Below, in pieces: positions 53,536 through 64,000 of a stretch of DNA of 64,000 bases; the first letter of the stretch is position 1, and each line of letters begins with the position of its first letter. Both the position numbers and the translations under genes were made by a program. Source of the DNA: Rathayibacter sp. VKM Ac-2879 (GTDB lineage: Bacteria; Actinomycetota; Actinomycetes; Actinomycetales; Microbacteriaceae); assembly GCF_015351245.1 (NCBI RefSeq), contig NZ_JADKSO010000003.1:1-64000 (forward strand), given 5' to 3'. The notes beneath the pieces are model-generated. The model did not search any database. It saw only the letters and a list, made by a program, of their open reading frames with translations, and was not told the DNA's origin.

Positions 53536-54138
53536 ATGCCGATAGAGCAGAGCCCGGCCCCAGCAGGCCGACCCCGCGATCCCGGGGTCGAGCACAGCAT
53601 CCTCACCGCGACGCAGGAGCTGCTCGTCGACCGCGGGTACGCAGGGACGACGATCGCCGCCGTCGCGAGCCGCGCCCGTTGCGGCAAGTCCGCGATCTAC
53701 CGCCGCTGGACCACGAAGCCAGAGCTTGTCGTCGCCGCCGTCCGCGCCACCCAGCACGCGCAGGAGACCCCTGACACCGGAAACCTCCGCGAGGATCTCC
53801 TCGGCGCTGCCCTGCACTTCGCCGACTCGGGAGACCGCTCTGGCCTCGTCCTCGCGAGCGTCCTGAGCGAGATCGGTCGCGATCCTCAGCTCTTCGAGGC
53901 CGCCTACCGAGTGATCGGCGGACCTCCTGTGGATGCCCTGATCGCGGTGATCGAGCGGTGGCAGGCGAAAGGAGCGATCTCTCCCGAGGTCCACGTGCGG
54001 CTGATCGCCGACATCGTGCCGACTGCGGCCTTCGGCAGCGTGACGCTGCGCAAACGCGGTCTCGATCGCGACACCGTGGCCGAACTCGTCGACCACGTCG
54101 TACTGCCCGCCCTCGGCGTGCCCGCACAGCGCGCCTGA
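53536..54138 (+). CDS. TetR-family repressor
   Basis: 200 residues. N-terminal helix-turn-helix: ILTATQELLVDRGYAGTTIAAVASRARCGKSAIYRRWTTKPELVVAAV, of the AcrR-like type with a TetR_C ligand domain (GLVLASVLSEIGRDPQLFEAAYR). It probably represses itself and the divergent DUF6069-like gene through the repeat at 53484-53505. Inducer unknown. Confidence 0.93.
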   Translation: MPIEQSPAPAGRPRDPGVEHSILTATQELLVDRGYAGTTIAAVASRARCGKSAIYRRWTTKPELVVAAVRATQHAQETPDTGNLREDLLGAALHFADSGDRSGLVLASVLSEIGRDPQLFEAAYRVIGGPPVDALIAVIERWQAKGAISPEVHVRLIADIVPTAAFGSVTLRKRGLDRDTVAELVDHVVLPALGVPAQRA

Positions 54139-54189
54139 CGCGCGCTTCGGAGACGAAGAAGACTTCACAGGTGCGACGACGACCGAGGG

Positions 54190-54560
54190 TGGAGATGGGG
54201 GGAATCGAACCCCCGTCCATCGCTGTGATTCTGCGCCTTCTACGGGTGTAGCCAGTGAGAGCGTTCTGCTCGGCCCCGACCGTTACCACTGGCGCATCGG
54301 TCGACGGGCCCAGCCCGAGTGCACGTCCCGCGTCGCCCTCAGGCGTAACGACGCAGCAAGTCCTCTTGATGACGCCAGGATCCGGGGCGAGGACACACCC
54401 ACGGGCTGACGGACTATCTACTCTGGCTTAGGCAGCGAGAGCGAAGTCGGTGCGCTTGTGTTCGGCACCTATTGTTTTTCAGAGATCGTTAACGAGATAA
54501 CCCTGAATCCTCGACCCGCTTCTCGCAGTTTCGCAGGCAATGTCGAAACCGATCATCCCC
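54190..54560 (-). ncRNA. ssrA: tmRNA (ssrA)
   Basis: The tRNA-like ends pair (GGGGATG at 54560 with CATCTCC at 54191-54197), and the T arm GGGGGTTCGATTCCCCCC is present. A discriminator A is at 54190; CCA is not encoded. The tag frame ends in RTDFALAA then TAA, about 12-13 codons beginning at a GCC or GGT before EHKRTDF. Pseudoknot-rich middle region as expected. It rescues stalled ribosomes with SmpB, whose gene is 1.6 kb upstream on the same strand. Confidence 0.95.
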
Positions 54561-54630
54561 GCGATCACTCGCCGGCTCGGGAGCCGGAGGAGTGGGTCGT
54601 CGTCGCACACTATGGAGTTGCGACTTCAGT

Positions 54631-56112
54631 CTACCGCGCCTCGCGCGCCGAGACCCGACGACGACGTAGATCGAGCAGCCCGAGCACGAGCGCGAGGGCG
54701 ATCAGGCCCAGGGTGACGAAGTAGCCGTGTCGGAACGCGTCGTGATACTGGGTGAGACCCTCTGCCATGCCCTGCTCACTCGCGAGTGTGGCGAAGAAGA
54801 CGGCGGAGGCACATGCCGTTCCGACCGCGGTCCCCACCCGCTGGCCGAGCTGGCCCACCGAGCCGGCCACCCCGCCCTGCGCCGGCGGAATCTCGGCGAG
54901 CGTGAGCGTCTGGTTCGGTGACACGACGAAGCCGCCGCCCGCTCCGGCGACGAGCATCGCGGCTCCCATGCCGTAGGCGGCCGTGTCGGCGGGCAGAGTC
55001 TCGGCAGCGAGGAGGACGAGGCTGAAGCCCGCTACCACGAGCACGATTCCGAGGACGACCAGCGCCCGGCCGTAGCGCTGCACCAGCTTGCCGCCGTACC
55101 ACGCCGAAATCGCCGAGGTCAGGGCGAACGGAATACTCACCATGCCCGCGAAGACGGGCGCGAGGCCTAACCCCTGTTGGAGAAACAGCGTCGTGAGCAG
55201 GAAGGTCGCCGGTATCGCCGCGAAGTAGGACGTGGCCACCAGAATGCCGTTGCGGTACGAGCTGGTGCGGAAGATGCGGAAGTCGATCATCGGAGTGCGC
55301 CCCCGGGCCGCGTAGCGCGCCTCCCACCGCACGAAGGCGGCCGCGGCGACCGCCGCGAGCGCGAGCCAGAACCAGCGGTAGGGAGAGTCGCTGGAGGAGC
55401 CGGTCGTGAGCAGGAACGGCAGCATGAACGCGAAGATCGCGACCGCGAGAAGGAGCAGTCCCACCGGGTCGAGCGAGGTGTCGCCGGTCGGTGCATTCTG
55501 CCGCTTGGGGAGGAGACGCCAGGCGAAGACGAAGGCCGCGATCCCGAGCGGGATGTTCATCCAGAACAACAAGCGCCAGCCGTCTTGCTCACCGCCCACG
55601 GCGATCAGCAGCCCGCCCAGAGTCGGCCCGAACGCGGTGGCGACGCCGACGGTGGCGCCGAAGACGCCGAAGGCGCGTGCCCGCGCGGCTCCCGTGAACA
55701 GCTGCTGCACCAGCCCGAGGACCTGCGGCATCTGAATGCCCGCGGCCACGCCCTGCAGGAAGCGCACCACCACGAGCACCTCGATGCTCGGCGCGAGCGC
55801 GCAGAGGAGGCTCGTGACCGTGAAGGCCGACAGACCGATGAGGAACAGCAGCCGCCGGGAGCGGAGATCGCCGAGTCGGCCCGACGGCACGAGCGCGAGC
55901 CCGAACGCCAGTGCGTAGCCCGCGACGATGAGCTGCAACTGGCTCGCATCCGCCGACAGAGACTTCTCGATCGAGGGCAATCCGACATTGACCTTCGACA
56001 GGTCGAGAATCGTGATGGCGGCGACGGACACCGCGACGGCGAAGGCACGCCAACGGGAGCGGTCGTCGATGCCGCTCGCGGGGGCAGGCTGTCGCGCGTC
56101 GGAGGAGGTCAC
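54631..56112 (-). CDS. DHA2-type MFS transporter
   Basis: 493 residues from GTG 56112 (GGAGA two bases before it). About 14 hydrophobic segments: ILDLSKVNVGLPSIEKSL, VPSGRLGDLRSRRLLFLIGL (motif A), VRFLQGVAAGIQMPQVLGLVQQLF, and FGPTLGGLLIAVGG. Likely a proton-driven drug or metabolite exporter; substrate unknown. It lies between smpB and ssrA on the same strand, an insertion between two functionally linked genes. Confidence 0.92.
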   Translation of the reverse strand: MTSSDARQPAPASGIDDRSRWRAFAVAVSVAAITILDLSKVNVGLPSIEKSLSADASQLQLIVAGYALAFGLALVPSGRLGDLRSRRLLFLIGLSAFTVTSLLCALAPSIEVLVVVRFLQGVAAGIQMPQVLGLVQQLFTGAARARAFGVFGATVGVATAFGPTLGGLLIAVGGEQDGWRLLFWMNIPLGIAAFVFAWRLLPKRQNAPTGDTSLDPVGLLLLAVAIFAFMLPFLLTTGSSSDSPYRWFWLALAAVAAAAFVRWEARYAARGRTPMIDFRIFRTSSYRNGILVATSYFAAIPATFLLTTLFLQQGLGLAPVFAGMVSIPFALTSAISAWYGGKLVQRYGRALVVLGIVLVVAGFSLVLLAAETLPADTAAYGMGAAMLVAGAGGGFVVSPNQTLTLAEIPPAQGGVAGSVGQLGQRVGTAVGTACASAVFFATLASEQGMAEGLTQYHDAFRHGYFVTLGLIALALVLGLLDLRRRRVSAREAR

Positions 56113-56221
56113 ACTCTCCAGTGTCGCAAAGAGCGACAGATGCCGGAGAGGCTTGCGCCGCAGCCGTCGGGCGACGTGCGCGCCGGCCCGACCGGGCACC
56201 TCCGCTGAAGACGGTGCGGCT

Positions 56222-56698
56222 CTACTCGCCCAGGCGCCGGCGTGTGGCCATCGCGCGGTCAGCCTCGCGACGGTCCTGACGTTCCCGCAGCACCTGGCGC
56301 TTGTCGTAATCCTTCTTGCCCTTCGCGACGGCCAGCTCGACCTTTGCCTTGCCGTCGCTGAAGTAGAGCGAGAGCGGGATCAACGTGTAGCCGCCCTCCT
56401 TGACCTTGTTGTGGATCTTGAGGATCTGCGCCTTGTGCAGCAGCAGCTTGCGCTTTCGGCGGGGCGGATGGTTGGTCCACGTCCCCTGCGCCCACTCGTT
56501 GATGTGCACGGCGTCGAGCCAGGCCTCGCCGCCATCGACGAAGGCGTAGCCGTCGACCAGGGAGGCACGGCCGGCGCGCAGCGACTTCACCTCGGTACCG
56601 GTCAGGACGAGGCCGGCCTCGTAGGTGTCCTCGATGAGGTAGTCGTGACGCGCCTTACGGTTGGTCGCGACGACCTTCTGACCCTGCTCTCTGGGCAC
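56222..56698 (-). CDS. smpB: SsrA-binding protein
   Basis: 158 residues: [103 protein letters not shown], and the basic C-terminal tail ([14 protein letters not shown]) that enters the mRNA channel. Partner of tmRNA. ATG 56698 with a hairpin and a TATACT box in the gap towards ftsX. Confidence 0.98.
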   Translation of the reverse strand: MPREQGQKVVATNRKARHDYLIEDTYEAGLVLTGTEVKSLRAGRASLVDGYAFVDGGEAWLDAVHINEWAQGTWTNHPPRRKRKLLLHKAQILKIHNKVKEGGYTLIPLSLYFSDGKAKVELAVAKGKKDYDKRQVLRERQDRREADRAMATRRRLGE

Positions 56699-56720
56699 GA
56701 CGGATCCTCTCCGAAAACGA

Positions 56721-56754
56721 CTGATGGGCCACCCCGATCGGGGCAGCCCACCAG
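56721..56754 (-). terminator. Hairpin between ftsX and smpB
   Basis: CTGATGGGC (56721-56729) pairs with GCCCACCAG (56746-56754), one mismatch, with an inner CCCCGATCGGGG. On the minus strand it is followed at a distance by TTTT. TATACT (56755-56760 region, minus strand) just before it may be a -10 box for smpB. Confidence 0.5.
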
Positions 56755-56779
56755 TATACGCTCCGGTCGGAGGCGGCGA

Positions 56780-57690
56780 TCAGACCCGGAGGTAGCGCGC
56801 GATCGCGACGTTGGCCGAGACGGCCGCGAGTACGATGCCCACCACGACGAGGATCGGCACCACCAGCAACGCGTCGTCGAGCCCGACGAACGAGGTGAGT
56901 GGGATGCGGTACGCCAAGAAGCCCTGGACGAAGAACTGCACGATGGCCACCACCGCCACTCCCGCGAGGATCGACCCGATCAAGGCGGCGAACACCCCCT
57001 CGAGGATGAACGGGGTCTGGATGAACCGGTTCGAGGCTCCCACGAGGCGCATGATGCCCAACTCCCGTCTGCGCGAGAACGCCGAGAGGCGGATCGTCGT
57101 CGCGATGAGGAGCACGGCGGCCACGAGCATGAGCACCGCGATGCCGATGGCCGTGTAGCTCGCGGCGTTGAGAATCGAGAAGATCTGGTCGAGGTAGCGC
57201 CGCTGGTCGGTGACGCTCTCGACCCCCGAGACGTTCGACAGGCTCTCGACGATCACCTCCGACTGCGTCGGGTTCTTGAGGTTGATCCAGAAGGTCTGGT
57301 TGAGCAGATCGGGAGTGACGTACTCGGCGACCGGGTTGCCGGCGAACTGCTGCTGGAAGTTCGCGAACGCCTGGTCGTGGTTCTCGAAGTACGAGCGATC
57401 GATGTAGGGCGAGAGGGTCGGACCGTCGAGCTGCGCCTGGACTGCGTCGATCTGCTCCTTCGTGGCGTCGGAGCCGTTGCAGTTCGAGCCGCCGGAGGTG
57501 GCGGTGCACATGTACACGGCGACCTGGGCCTTGTCATACCAGAAGTTCTTCATCTGGCCGATCTGCATCTGGAGCAGGATCGCCGTGCCCACGAAGGTCA
57601 GCGAGATGAAGGTGACCAGGATCACCGAGACGACCATGGAGACGTTGCGTCGCAGGCCGCTCGCGACCTCCGACCAGATCAGTGCGAATC

Positions 57691-57694
<4 letters not shown>
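56780..57694 (-). CDS. ftsX: Cell division protein FtsX
   Basis: 304 residues. One N-terminal membrane segment (about 20-45), a periplasmic-facing/extracytoplasmic domain with [10 protein letters not shown] and a Cys pair ([10 protein letters not shown]), then three C-terminal segments and [28 protein letters not shown] of the FtsX/MacB domain. With FtsE it controls peptidoglycan hydrolases at the septum. Its ATG overlaps the ftsE stop (ATGA). Confidence 0.97.
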
Positions 57695-58812
<1,118 letters not shown>

Positions 58813-58885
58813 GTCGGTACGAGGGTAAGCGACGATCCCGAAGAGTCGGCCGAGACGGACCGCGGCGCGTCGAGACGCGCGATGA

Positions 58886-59986
58886 TCAGGCCGACTTCCG
58901 CCAGCGGATCCCCGCGGCGATGAAGCCGTCGATGTCGCCGTCGAAGACGTGCGAGGGGTTGCCGACCTCATGGTCGGTGCGGAGGTCCTTGACCATCTGG
59001 TACGGCGCGAGCACGTAGCTGCGCATCTGGTCGCCCCAGCTCGCCGTGATGTTCCCGGCCAGCTCCTTCTTGGTCGCCGCCTCCTGCTCCTTCTGGATCA
59101 GCAGGAGCCGCGACTGCAGGACGCGCATGGCCGCCGCACGGTTCTGGATCTGGCTCTTCTCGTTCTGCATCGACACGACCGTCCCCGTGGGGAGGTGGGT
59201 GATACGCACCGCGGAGTCGGTGGTGTTGACCGACTGACCGCCGGGCCCGGAGGATCGGAAGACGTCGACCCGGATGTCGCTGTCGGGGATCTCGACCGCG
59301 CCGGCCTCCTCCATCAACGGGATGACCTCGACCGCGGCGAAGGATGTCTGGCGCTTGCCCGCGGCACCGAAGGGGCTCATCCGCACGAGGCGGTGCGTGC
59401 CCGCCTCGACGGAGAGCGTGCCGAAGGCATAGGGCGCGTCGATCTCGAAGGTCGCCGACTTGATGCCGGCCTCTTCCGCGTAGCTCGCGTCCATGACCGT
59501 CGCGGTGTACTTGTGCTTCTCGGCCCAGCGCAGGTACATGCGCATCAGCATCTCGGCGAAGTCGGAGGCGTCCACTCCGCCCGCGCCGGCGCGGATCGTC
59601 ACGACCGCAGGGCGGTCGTCGTACTCGCCGTCGAGCAGCGTCTGCACCTCGAGCTCGCCCATCACCTTCTGCAGGGCGGTGAGCTCGGCGATCGCCTCCT
59701 GCTCCGACTCGGCGTCCTCGGCCTCGTTGGCCATCTCGACGAGCACCTCGAGGTCGTCGAGGCGCCGCTCGATCGACGTGATGCGAGCCAGCTCAGACTG
59801 GCGGTGGCTCAGAGCGCTCGTGATCTTCTGTGCGGCGTCGGTGTCGTCCCACAGGTCGGGGGCGCCTGCCTGCTCGCTCAACTCGGCGATCTTCGCGCGG
59901 AGCCCCTCGACGTCGATGACGGCTCGGATGTCGGAGAAGGTGGAGCGGAGAGCAGTGATCTGCTCGGTGAAGTCGTTGTCCAGCAT
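58886..59986 (-). CDS. prfB: Peptide chain release factor 2
   Basis: 366 residues. Class I release factor: coiled coil at the N-terminus, [23 protein letters not shown] with the SPF stop-recognition tripeptide, and [20 protein letters not shown] with the catalytic GGQ. It reads UGA and UAA. There is no in-frame internal UGA, so the programmed frameshift of many prfB genes is absent. It lies 73 bases upstream of ftsE, in the common prfB-ftsE-ftsX-smpB order. Confidence 0.97.
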   Translation of the reverse strand: MLDNDFTEQITALRSTFSDIRAVIDVEGLRAKIAELSEQAGAPDLWDDTDAAQKITSALSHRQSELARITSIERRLDDLEVLVEMANEAEDAESEQEAIAELTALQKVMGELEVQTLLDGEYDDRPAVVTIRAGAGGVDASDFAEMLMRMYLRWAEKHKYTATVMDASYAEEAGIKSATFEIDAPYAFGTLSVEAGTHRLVRMSPFGAAGKRQTSFAAVEVIPLMEEAGAVEIPDSDIRVDVFRSSGPGGQSVNTTDSAVRITHLPTGTVVSMQNEKSQIQNRAAAMRVLQSRLLLIQKEQEAATKKELAGNITASWGDQMRSYVLAPYQMVKDLRTDHEVGNPSHVFDGDIDGFIAAGIRWRKSA

Positions 59987-60035
59987 GGTTCCCCCAGACT
60001 ACCGGGGGCCCGGACAGGGGTCTGGGAGCCGGGCG

Positions 60036-60041
60036 TACTCT
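60036..60041 (+). promoter_or_regulatory. -10 box of the MFS gene
   Basis: TACTCT lies 4 bases before ATG 60046 and 7 before the in-frame GTG 60049. The transcript is probably leaderless, in which case GTG 60049 may be the true start. Confidence 0.45.
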
Positions 60042-60045
60042 GGGG

Positions 60046-61302
60046 ATGGTGACCGCCTCCCCCTCGCGCCCGTTCCCCGTCGGTCCCCTGCTGCTGTCCA
60101 CCTTCCTCCCGACGCTGCTGTTCTCGATCGGCGAGGGCGCGATCATCCCGCTCCTCCCGGCCGCAGCGGGCGACCTCGGCGCAACCCTCGCGCTCGCGGG
60201 GCTCGTGGCGGGGATGATCATGATCGGCGAGCTCGCGGGCGACATCCCGAGCGGCTGGATCGTCTCGCGGATCGGCGAGCGCGGCGCGATGCTCTCGGCC
60301 TCGGGGGCGTCGATCCTCGGGCTCGTGGTGTGCCTTCTCTCGACCTCGTGGGTCGGACTGACGGTGGGCGTCTTCGTCATCGGGCTGGCGACGGCCGTGT
60401 TCGCCCTGGCACGGCACGCGTTCATGACCTCGTTCGTGCCCATCAGTCACCGGGCACGGGCGCTGAGCTCGCTGGCGGGAGTCTTCCGCGCCGGCTGGCT
60501 CGCCGGCCCGTTCCTCGCGGCCGGCGTCGTGCACCTCACTGGCTCGGTCGAGTCGGTGTTCTGGGTGCACATCGTCTGCTGCCTGGCCGCGGTCGTCGTG
60601 CTGCTGCTCGTGCCCGACCCGGCGACGGTGCTGCGCCGCGCGCAGGCCGCGAGCGGCGAGGCGCCGACCTCGCTCGCGCCGGAGTCGTCCGCGGGCCTCG
60701 TGCGCACCCTGCGCGACCACCGCGGCGTGCTGGCCCGGATGGGCTCGGGAGCGGCGGTGATCGGCGCGCTGCGCGGGAGTCGCACGCTGATCCTTCCGCT
60801 CTGGGCGGTGAGCATCGGCCTCGCCGAGACCGACACGGCGATCATCATCGGCGTCGCCGGGGCGCTCGACTTCGCCCTGTTCTACTTCGGCGGCGCCCTG
60901 ATGGATCGCTTCGGCCGAGGCGCGACGGCGATTCCGTCGATGATCGGGCTCGGAGCGGGACACATCGCCCTCGCCCTCTCGCTGTTCAGCGCGGATCCGG
61001 TGCCGTGGTTCATCGGGATCGCCTGCGTCCTCGCGATGGCCAACGGGATCGGTTCCGGCATTCTCATGACGATCGGCGCGGATCTGGCTCCAGCGGAGGA
61101 TCCTGCCCCGTTCCTCGGCGCGTTCCGCTTCACCGCCGACGCGGGAGGGGCGGCGGCTCCGGTGCTGCTGTCGCTGCTGACCGCCGCGATCTCGCTGCCG
61201 TTCGCCGCGGTCGGGATGGGCGCGCTGGGCCTCGCGGGCGCCGGCGCACTAGCCCGCTGGATCCCGCGATACGTGCCGCGCCGGCGGGCGACCGCCTCCT
61301 AA
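60046..61302 (+). CDS. MFS transporter, 12-segment type
   Basis: 418 residues with 12 hydrophobic segments. IPSGWIVSRIGERGAMLSASG is motif A after the second helix, and FALARHAFMTSFVPISHRARALSSLAGVFRAGWLAGPF follows. The middle loop (about residues 190-215) is hydrophilic. Unlike the two DHA2 transporters it is DHA1-like in size. Substrate unknown. It is divergent from prfB across 59 bases and is followed 15 bases later by tRNA-Leu. Confidence 0.9.
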   Translation: MVTASPSRPFPVGPLLLSTFLPTLLFSIGEGAIIPLLPAAAGDLGATLALAGLVAGMIMIGELAGDIPSGWIVSRIGERGAMLSASGASILGLVVCLLSTSWVGLTVGVFVIGLATAVFALARHAFMTSFVPISHRARALSSLAGVFRAGWLAGPFLAAGVVHLTGSVESVFWVHIVCCLAAVVVLLLVPDPATVLRRAQAASGEAPTSLAPESSAGLVRTLRDHRGVLARMGSGAAVIGALRGSRTLILPLWAVSIGLAETDTAIIIGVAGALDFALFYFGGALMDRFGRGATAIPSMIGLGAGHIALALSLFSADPVPWFIGIACVLAMANGIGSGILMTIGADLAPAEDPAPFLGAFRFTADAGGAAAPVLLSLLTAAISLPFAAVGMGALGLAGAGALARWIPRYVPRRRATAS

Positions 61303-61316
61303 GCTGGAGGCCGCAC

Positions 61317-61397
61317 GCGGGAGTGGTGAAATGGCAGACACGCAGGATTTAGGTTCCTGTGCCGAAAGGCGTGAGGGTTCGAGTCCCTCCTTCCGCA
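61317..61397 (+). tRNA. tRNA-Leu (anticodon UAG)
   Basis: Acceptor GCGGGAG/CTTCCGC, anticodon stem CAGGA/TCCTG with loop TTTAGGT (anticodon TAG), a long variable arm (GTGCCGAAAGGCGT), T arm GAGGGTTCGAGTCCCTC. Discriminator A at 61397; CCA is not encoded (CGA follows). Confidence 0.95.
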
Positions 61398-61555
61398 CGA
61401 CAGTGTCGTTACGAAGAACCCTTCGGCCGACGCGTTCCTCGGCGAAGGAGTCGGCGTCGACCGAGCGGAGCGAGCCGTGGCCGGTCGGGCACCCGCGCCG
61501 ATTCCGACGGGGCGGCCCGGTACGCTGAGCGGCACCGTCGACGACTGGAGAACCG

Positions 61556-62296
61556 TTGAACCACGCCGCCCTGATCCCCTGGCTCGATCCGGAGACGATC
61601 CTCACCTCCTTCGGACCGTGGGGCGTGCTCGTGGTCTGCCTGATCGTCTTCGCCGAAACGGGGCTGCTCATCGGCTTCCTCTTCCCCGGCGACACGTTGC
61701 TCATCATCACGGGTCTCCTCGCGCACGAGAACGCCTCTCAGGGCGGCTTGGGCGTGCCGATCTGGCTGATCTGCCTCGCCATCGGCCTCTCGGCGTTCCT
61801 CGGGGGTGAGGTCGGCTACCTGATCGGACACAAGGCCGGTCCGCGCATCTTCGAGCGCAAGGAGTCGGGCTTCTTCAGCATCGAGAACGTGAAGCGCACC
61901 AACGCGTTCTTCGAGCGCTTCGGCGGGTTCGCGGTGATCCTCGCGCGTTTCGTGCCGATCGTGCGCACCTTCGCTCCGATCGCGGCCGGCGTCGCTCACA
62001 TGAACTACCGCAGATACAGCCTGTACAACCTGATCGGCGCGCTGATCTGGGGAAGCGGCGTAACTCTCCTCGGCTGGCTTCTCGCCTTCATCCCGCCTGT
62101 CGCCGCGTTCGTGTCGCACTACATCGACGTGATCCTCATCGGTGCGGTGCTGCTCGCGCTCGTGCCGACGCTGTTCCACTTCTTCCGCCAGCAGCGCAGG
62201 GCGAAGCTCGCGAACGACAAGGGGACGGACGCCTCCGAGGCGAGCGCCTACGTGCTCGACCCCGAGACGCTCGACGACAAGCACCCTCGCGCCTGA
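61556..62296 (+). CDS. DedA-family membrane protein
   Basis: 246 residues from a TTG with GGAGA 6 bases before it. DedA/VTT signature: VFAETGLLIGFLFPGDTLLIITGLLA, EVGYLIGHKAGPRIFERKES, FARFVPIVRTFAPIAAGVAHMNYRRYSLYNLIGALIWG, and several hydrophobic segments. The family flips undecaprenyl phosphate or related lipids, needed for wall and glycan recycling. It ends 8 bases before dispersed palindrome copy 4. Confidence 0.93.
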   Translation: MNHAALIPWLDPETILTSFGPWGVLVVCLIVFAETGLLIGFLFPGDTLLIITGLLAHENASQGGLGVPIWLICLAIGLSAFLGGEVGYLIGHKAGPRIFERKESGFFSIENVKRTNAFFERFGGFAVILARFVPIVRTFAPIAAGVAHMNYRRYSLYNLIGALIWGSGVTLLGWLLAFIPPVAAFVSHYIDVILIGAVLLALVPTLFHFFRQQRRAKLANDKGTDASEASAYVLDPETLDDKHPRA

Positions 62297-62304
62297 CGCC
62301 TCTC

Positions 62305-62367
62305 CCGCGAGATGCCACTTATGAGCGCGACACGCCGACGCGCGAGCTCATAAGTGGCATCTCGCGG
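62305..62367. repeat. Dispersed palindrome, copy 4
   Basis: A perfect 22-bp stem (62305-62326 with 62346-62367) and a 19-base loop with core CGACACGCCG (62328-62337), so it is oriented like copy 2. Convergent gap between the DedA and rdgB genes. Confidence 0.95.
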
Positions 62368-62385
62368 CGGGCGGGCGGGCGGGGG

Positions 62386-63000
62386 TCAGAGGCGTGCCGA
62401 CAGCTGAGCGAGGGCCTCGCGGGCGGCGGTGAAGGCGCGAGCACGGTGGCTCTGCGCGTTCTTCTGCTCGGGAGTGAGCTCGGCGGCGGTCACCACCCCG
62501 GCCTCAGGGAGGAACACCGGGTCGTAGCCGTGGCCGTTCGCGCCGCGCGGTGCGGTCGCGATCGCTCCCTCCCAGCGTCCCTCGACGATCATCTCCTTGC
62601 CCCCGGGCAGCACGGAGTCGGGCACCACGACCGCGATCGTGCAGACGAAGTGCGCGCCGCGGTGCTCGGGCCTGACGTCGACCAGCTGCGCGAGCAGGAG
62701 CTCGAGGTTCGCCGTCGCGTCGTGAGCACGACCCGACCAGCGCGCCGAGAAGATCCCGGGCGCGCCTCCCAGCACGTCGACGCAGAGCCCGGAGTCGTCG
62801 GCGAGCGCGACCAGGCCGGTGTGAGCCGCCGCCGCGCGCGCCTTGATCAGCGCGTTCTCGGCGAAGGTGATGCCGTCCTCGACCGGCTCGGGGCCGTCGT
62901 AGGCGCGCACCCCGACTCCGGGCAGCGCGCCCGCAAGCATCGAGCGGAACTCCTCGACCTTGCCCGCGTTGTGGGTGGCGAGCACCAGCTCCAGGCTCAC
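62386..63000 (-). CDS. rdgB: Non-canonical purine NTP pyrophosphatase
   Basis: 204 residues of the HAM1/RdgB family: [14 protein letters not shown] at the N-terminus, [26 protein letters not shown], and [11 protein letters not shown] with a final basic/helical part. It hydrolyses XTP and dITP to keep them out of DNA and RNA. The GTG at 63000 overlaps the rph stop (GTGA). Confidence 0.96.
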   Translation of the reverse strand: MSLELVLATHNAGKVEEFRSMLAGALPGVGVRAYDGPEPVEDGITFAENALIKARAAAAHTGLVALADDSGLCVDVLGGAPGIFSARWSGRAHDATANLELLLAQLVDVRPEHRGAHFVCTIAVVVPDSVLPGGKEMIVEGRWEGAIATAPRGANGHGYDPVFLPEAGVVTAAELTPEQKNAQSHRARAFTAAREALAQLSARL

Positions 63001-63761
63001 GGACGCGGCTGCGCGGCGAGCGCCTCCGCCTGGAATCGCGCCAGGTCTGCAGCACCGCCGACGGCGAGGTCGAGCAGCGCGTCGAGCTCACGACGGTCGA
63101 AGGGGGCACCCTCGGCCGTGCCCTGCACCTCGACGAACAGACCACGACCGGTGACGACGACGTTCATGTCGGTCTCGGCGCGCACGTCCTCCGTGTAGGC
63201 GAGGTCGAGCAGGGGGACGCCGTCGACGATGCCGACCGAGACCGCCGAGAGGCTGTCGATGAGCGGCACCGCCTTCTGACCGACGAACTTCTTGCCGCGC
63301 GCCCACTCGATGGCATCGGCCATCGCGACGTAGGCGCCCGTGATCGCGGCGGTCCGCGTGCCTCCGTCGGCCTGGAGCACGTCGCAGTCGATCACGAGCG
63401 TGTTCTCACCCAGCGCCTTGGTGTCGACGACGGCCCGGAGGCTGCGGCCGATCAGGCGCGAGATCTCGTGGGTCCGGCCCCCCACCTTGCCTTTGACCGA
63501 CTCACGGTCCATCCGGGAGTCGGTGGCACGCGGCAGCATCGCGTACTCGGCCGTGACCCAGCCTTTGCCCTTGCCCTGCAACCAGCGCGGAACGCCGTTG
63601 GTGAAGCTCGCGGTGCAGAGCACGCGGGTGTGACCGAAGGAGATCAGCGCCGAGCCCTCGGCCTGCTTGCTCCAGCCGCGCTCGATGGTGACGGGGCGCA
63701 GCTCGTCGACGGCTCGGCCGTCTCGACGCGGACGGGTCGTGGGTGCGGTGCTCTCGGTCAC
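62997..63761 (-). CDS. rph: Ribonuclease PH
   Basis: 254 residues: [80 protein letters not shown], and [23 protein letters not shown] phosphorolytic 3' exonuclease that trims tRNA precursors. The GTG at 63761 overlaps the murI stop and its own stop overlaps rdgB, so murI-rph-rdgB is one unit. Confidence 0.98.
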   Translation of the reverse strand: MTESTAPTTRPRRDGRAVDELRPVTIERGWSKQAEGSALISFGHTRVLCTASFTNGVPRWLQGKGKGWVTAEYAMLPRATDSRMDRESVKGKVGGRTHEISRLIGRSLRAVVDTKALGENTLVIDCDVLQADGGTRTAAITGAYVAMADAIEWARGKKFVGQKAVPLIDSLSAVSVGIVDGVPLLDLAYTEDVRAETDMNVVVTGRGLFVEVQGTAEGAPFDRRELDALLDLAVGGAADLARFQAEALAAQPRP

Positions 63762-64000
63762 TCTGTTCTCTCTCGGTCGGGGTGCGCGGCCCGGTCGAGC
63801 TCGCGCAGATTGATGGTGCCGGTCTCGACGAGGTCGACACTCGAGACCTCGGGGCCGAGGAAGCGGCGGGCGAGGCGCACGAAGTCGCTCGTGCCCGTCT
63901 CCTCCCAGCGGTAGGTGGGCGGGGACGAGGAGGTGCGCTGCAGTCCGTGCGCAACGAGCGTCCGGTAGACGTCGAGCGCCGTCTCCTCCGCGCTCGAGAC
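63758..64000 (-). CDS. murI: Glutamate racemase, C-terminal part
   Basis: The frame enters from beyond the window and ends at 63758. The last 80 residues contain [20 protein letters not shown] and [22 protein letters not shown], the C-terminal end of MurI, which supplies D-glutamate for peptidoglycan. It is 5' truncated only by the window edge. The stop overlaps the rph start. Confidence 0.85.
   Translation of the reverse strand, partial: VSSAEETALDVYRTLVAHGLQRTSSSPPTYRWEETGTSDFVRLARRFLGPEVSSVDLVETGTINLRELDRAAHPDRERTE

Noticed and set aside
54458-54724. An 88-residue plus-strand frame over the 5' part of ssrA
   Set aside because: It is antisense to tmRNA, which is certain from its paired ends and tag frame.
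58886-59986. Programmed frameshift in prfB
   Set aside because: The coding frame is continuous from ATG 59986 through SPF and GGQ; no internal UGA or slippery site is needed.

Overview
The window comes from a high-GC actinobacterium. Gene content and gene order (gltX, ilvD-ilvB-ilvN-ilvC, serA, smpB/ssrA, ftsE-ftsX-prfB, murI-rph-rdgB), frequent GTG starts, ATGA/GTGA stop-start overlaps and a tmRNA tag ending in ALAA all fit the Microbacteriaceae (a Rathayibacter/Curtobacterium/Frigoribacterium-like genome). The genus assignment is inference. No database search was run.

Layout. (1) 1-10.7 kb is accessory DNA, visibly richer in A+T than the rest. It holds small secreted, membrane and lipoprotein genes, a 1058-residue modular cell-wall hydrolase (CHAP-like domain, GH25 muramidase domain, 13 short repeats, unknown C-terminal domain), a holin-like membrane protein, a LuxR-type regulator, an IS3-family element with exact inverted repeats but a frameshifted orfB, and the C-terminal relic of a large serine recombinase. 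It stops at a tRNA-Gln gene, which looks like an island boundary. (2) 10.9-14.6 kb: a thioredoxin-reductase-like flavoprotein, gltX and a SigB/SigF-type sigma factor. (3) 14.5-27.4 kb: a compact surface-glycan cluster with gmhA, gmhB, two HldE-like kinase/nucleotidyltransferases, three GT9 heptosyltransferase-like enzymes, two GT4 enzymes, one GT2 enzyme, an SDR and an aldehyde dehydrogenase. This is a complete route to an NDP-D-glycero-heptose in a Gram-positive background. (4) 27.7-42.0 kb: branched-chain amino acid and serine synthesis (ilvE, leuB, serA, ilvC, ilvN, ilvB, ilvD) with a TetR/MFS pair and a SGNH hydrolase between. (5) 42.1-51.2 kb: otsA-otsB, an SLC13-type permease, a divergent G6PDH paralogue, a GH15 enzyme and an MscS channel, with a trehalose/osmotic theme. 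(6) 51.4-64.0 kb: tRNA-Lys, hisN, a second TetR with a clear operator, tmRNA, an MFS transporter, smpB, ftsE-ftsX, prfB, another MFS transporter, tRNA-Leu, a DedA protein, rdgB, rph and the 3' end of murI.

The most unusual structure is a dispersed palindrome of about 62 bp (arm CGAGATGCCACTT[A/G]TG, asymmetric loop core CGGCGTGTCG). It occurs four times, every time in the gap between two convergent genes, in both orientations, and one copy carries paired compensatory changes in its arms. The second main lead is the heptose/glycan cluster with two HldE paralogues and no recognisable HldD. The third is the lysin with an unrecognised C-terminal domain next to small secreted and membrane genes.
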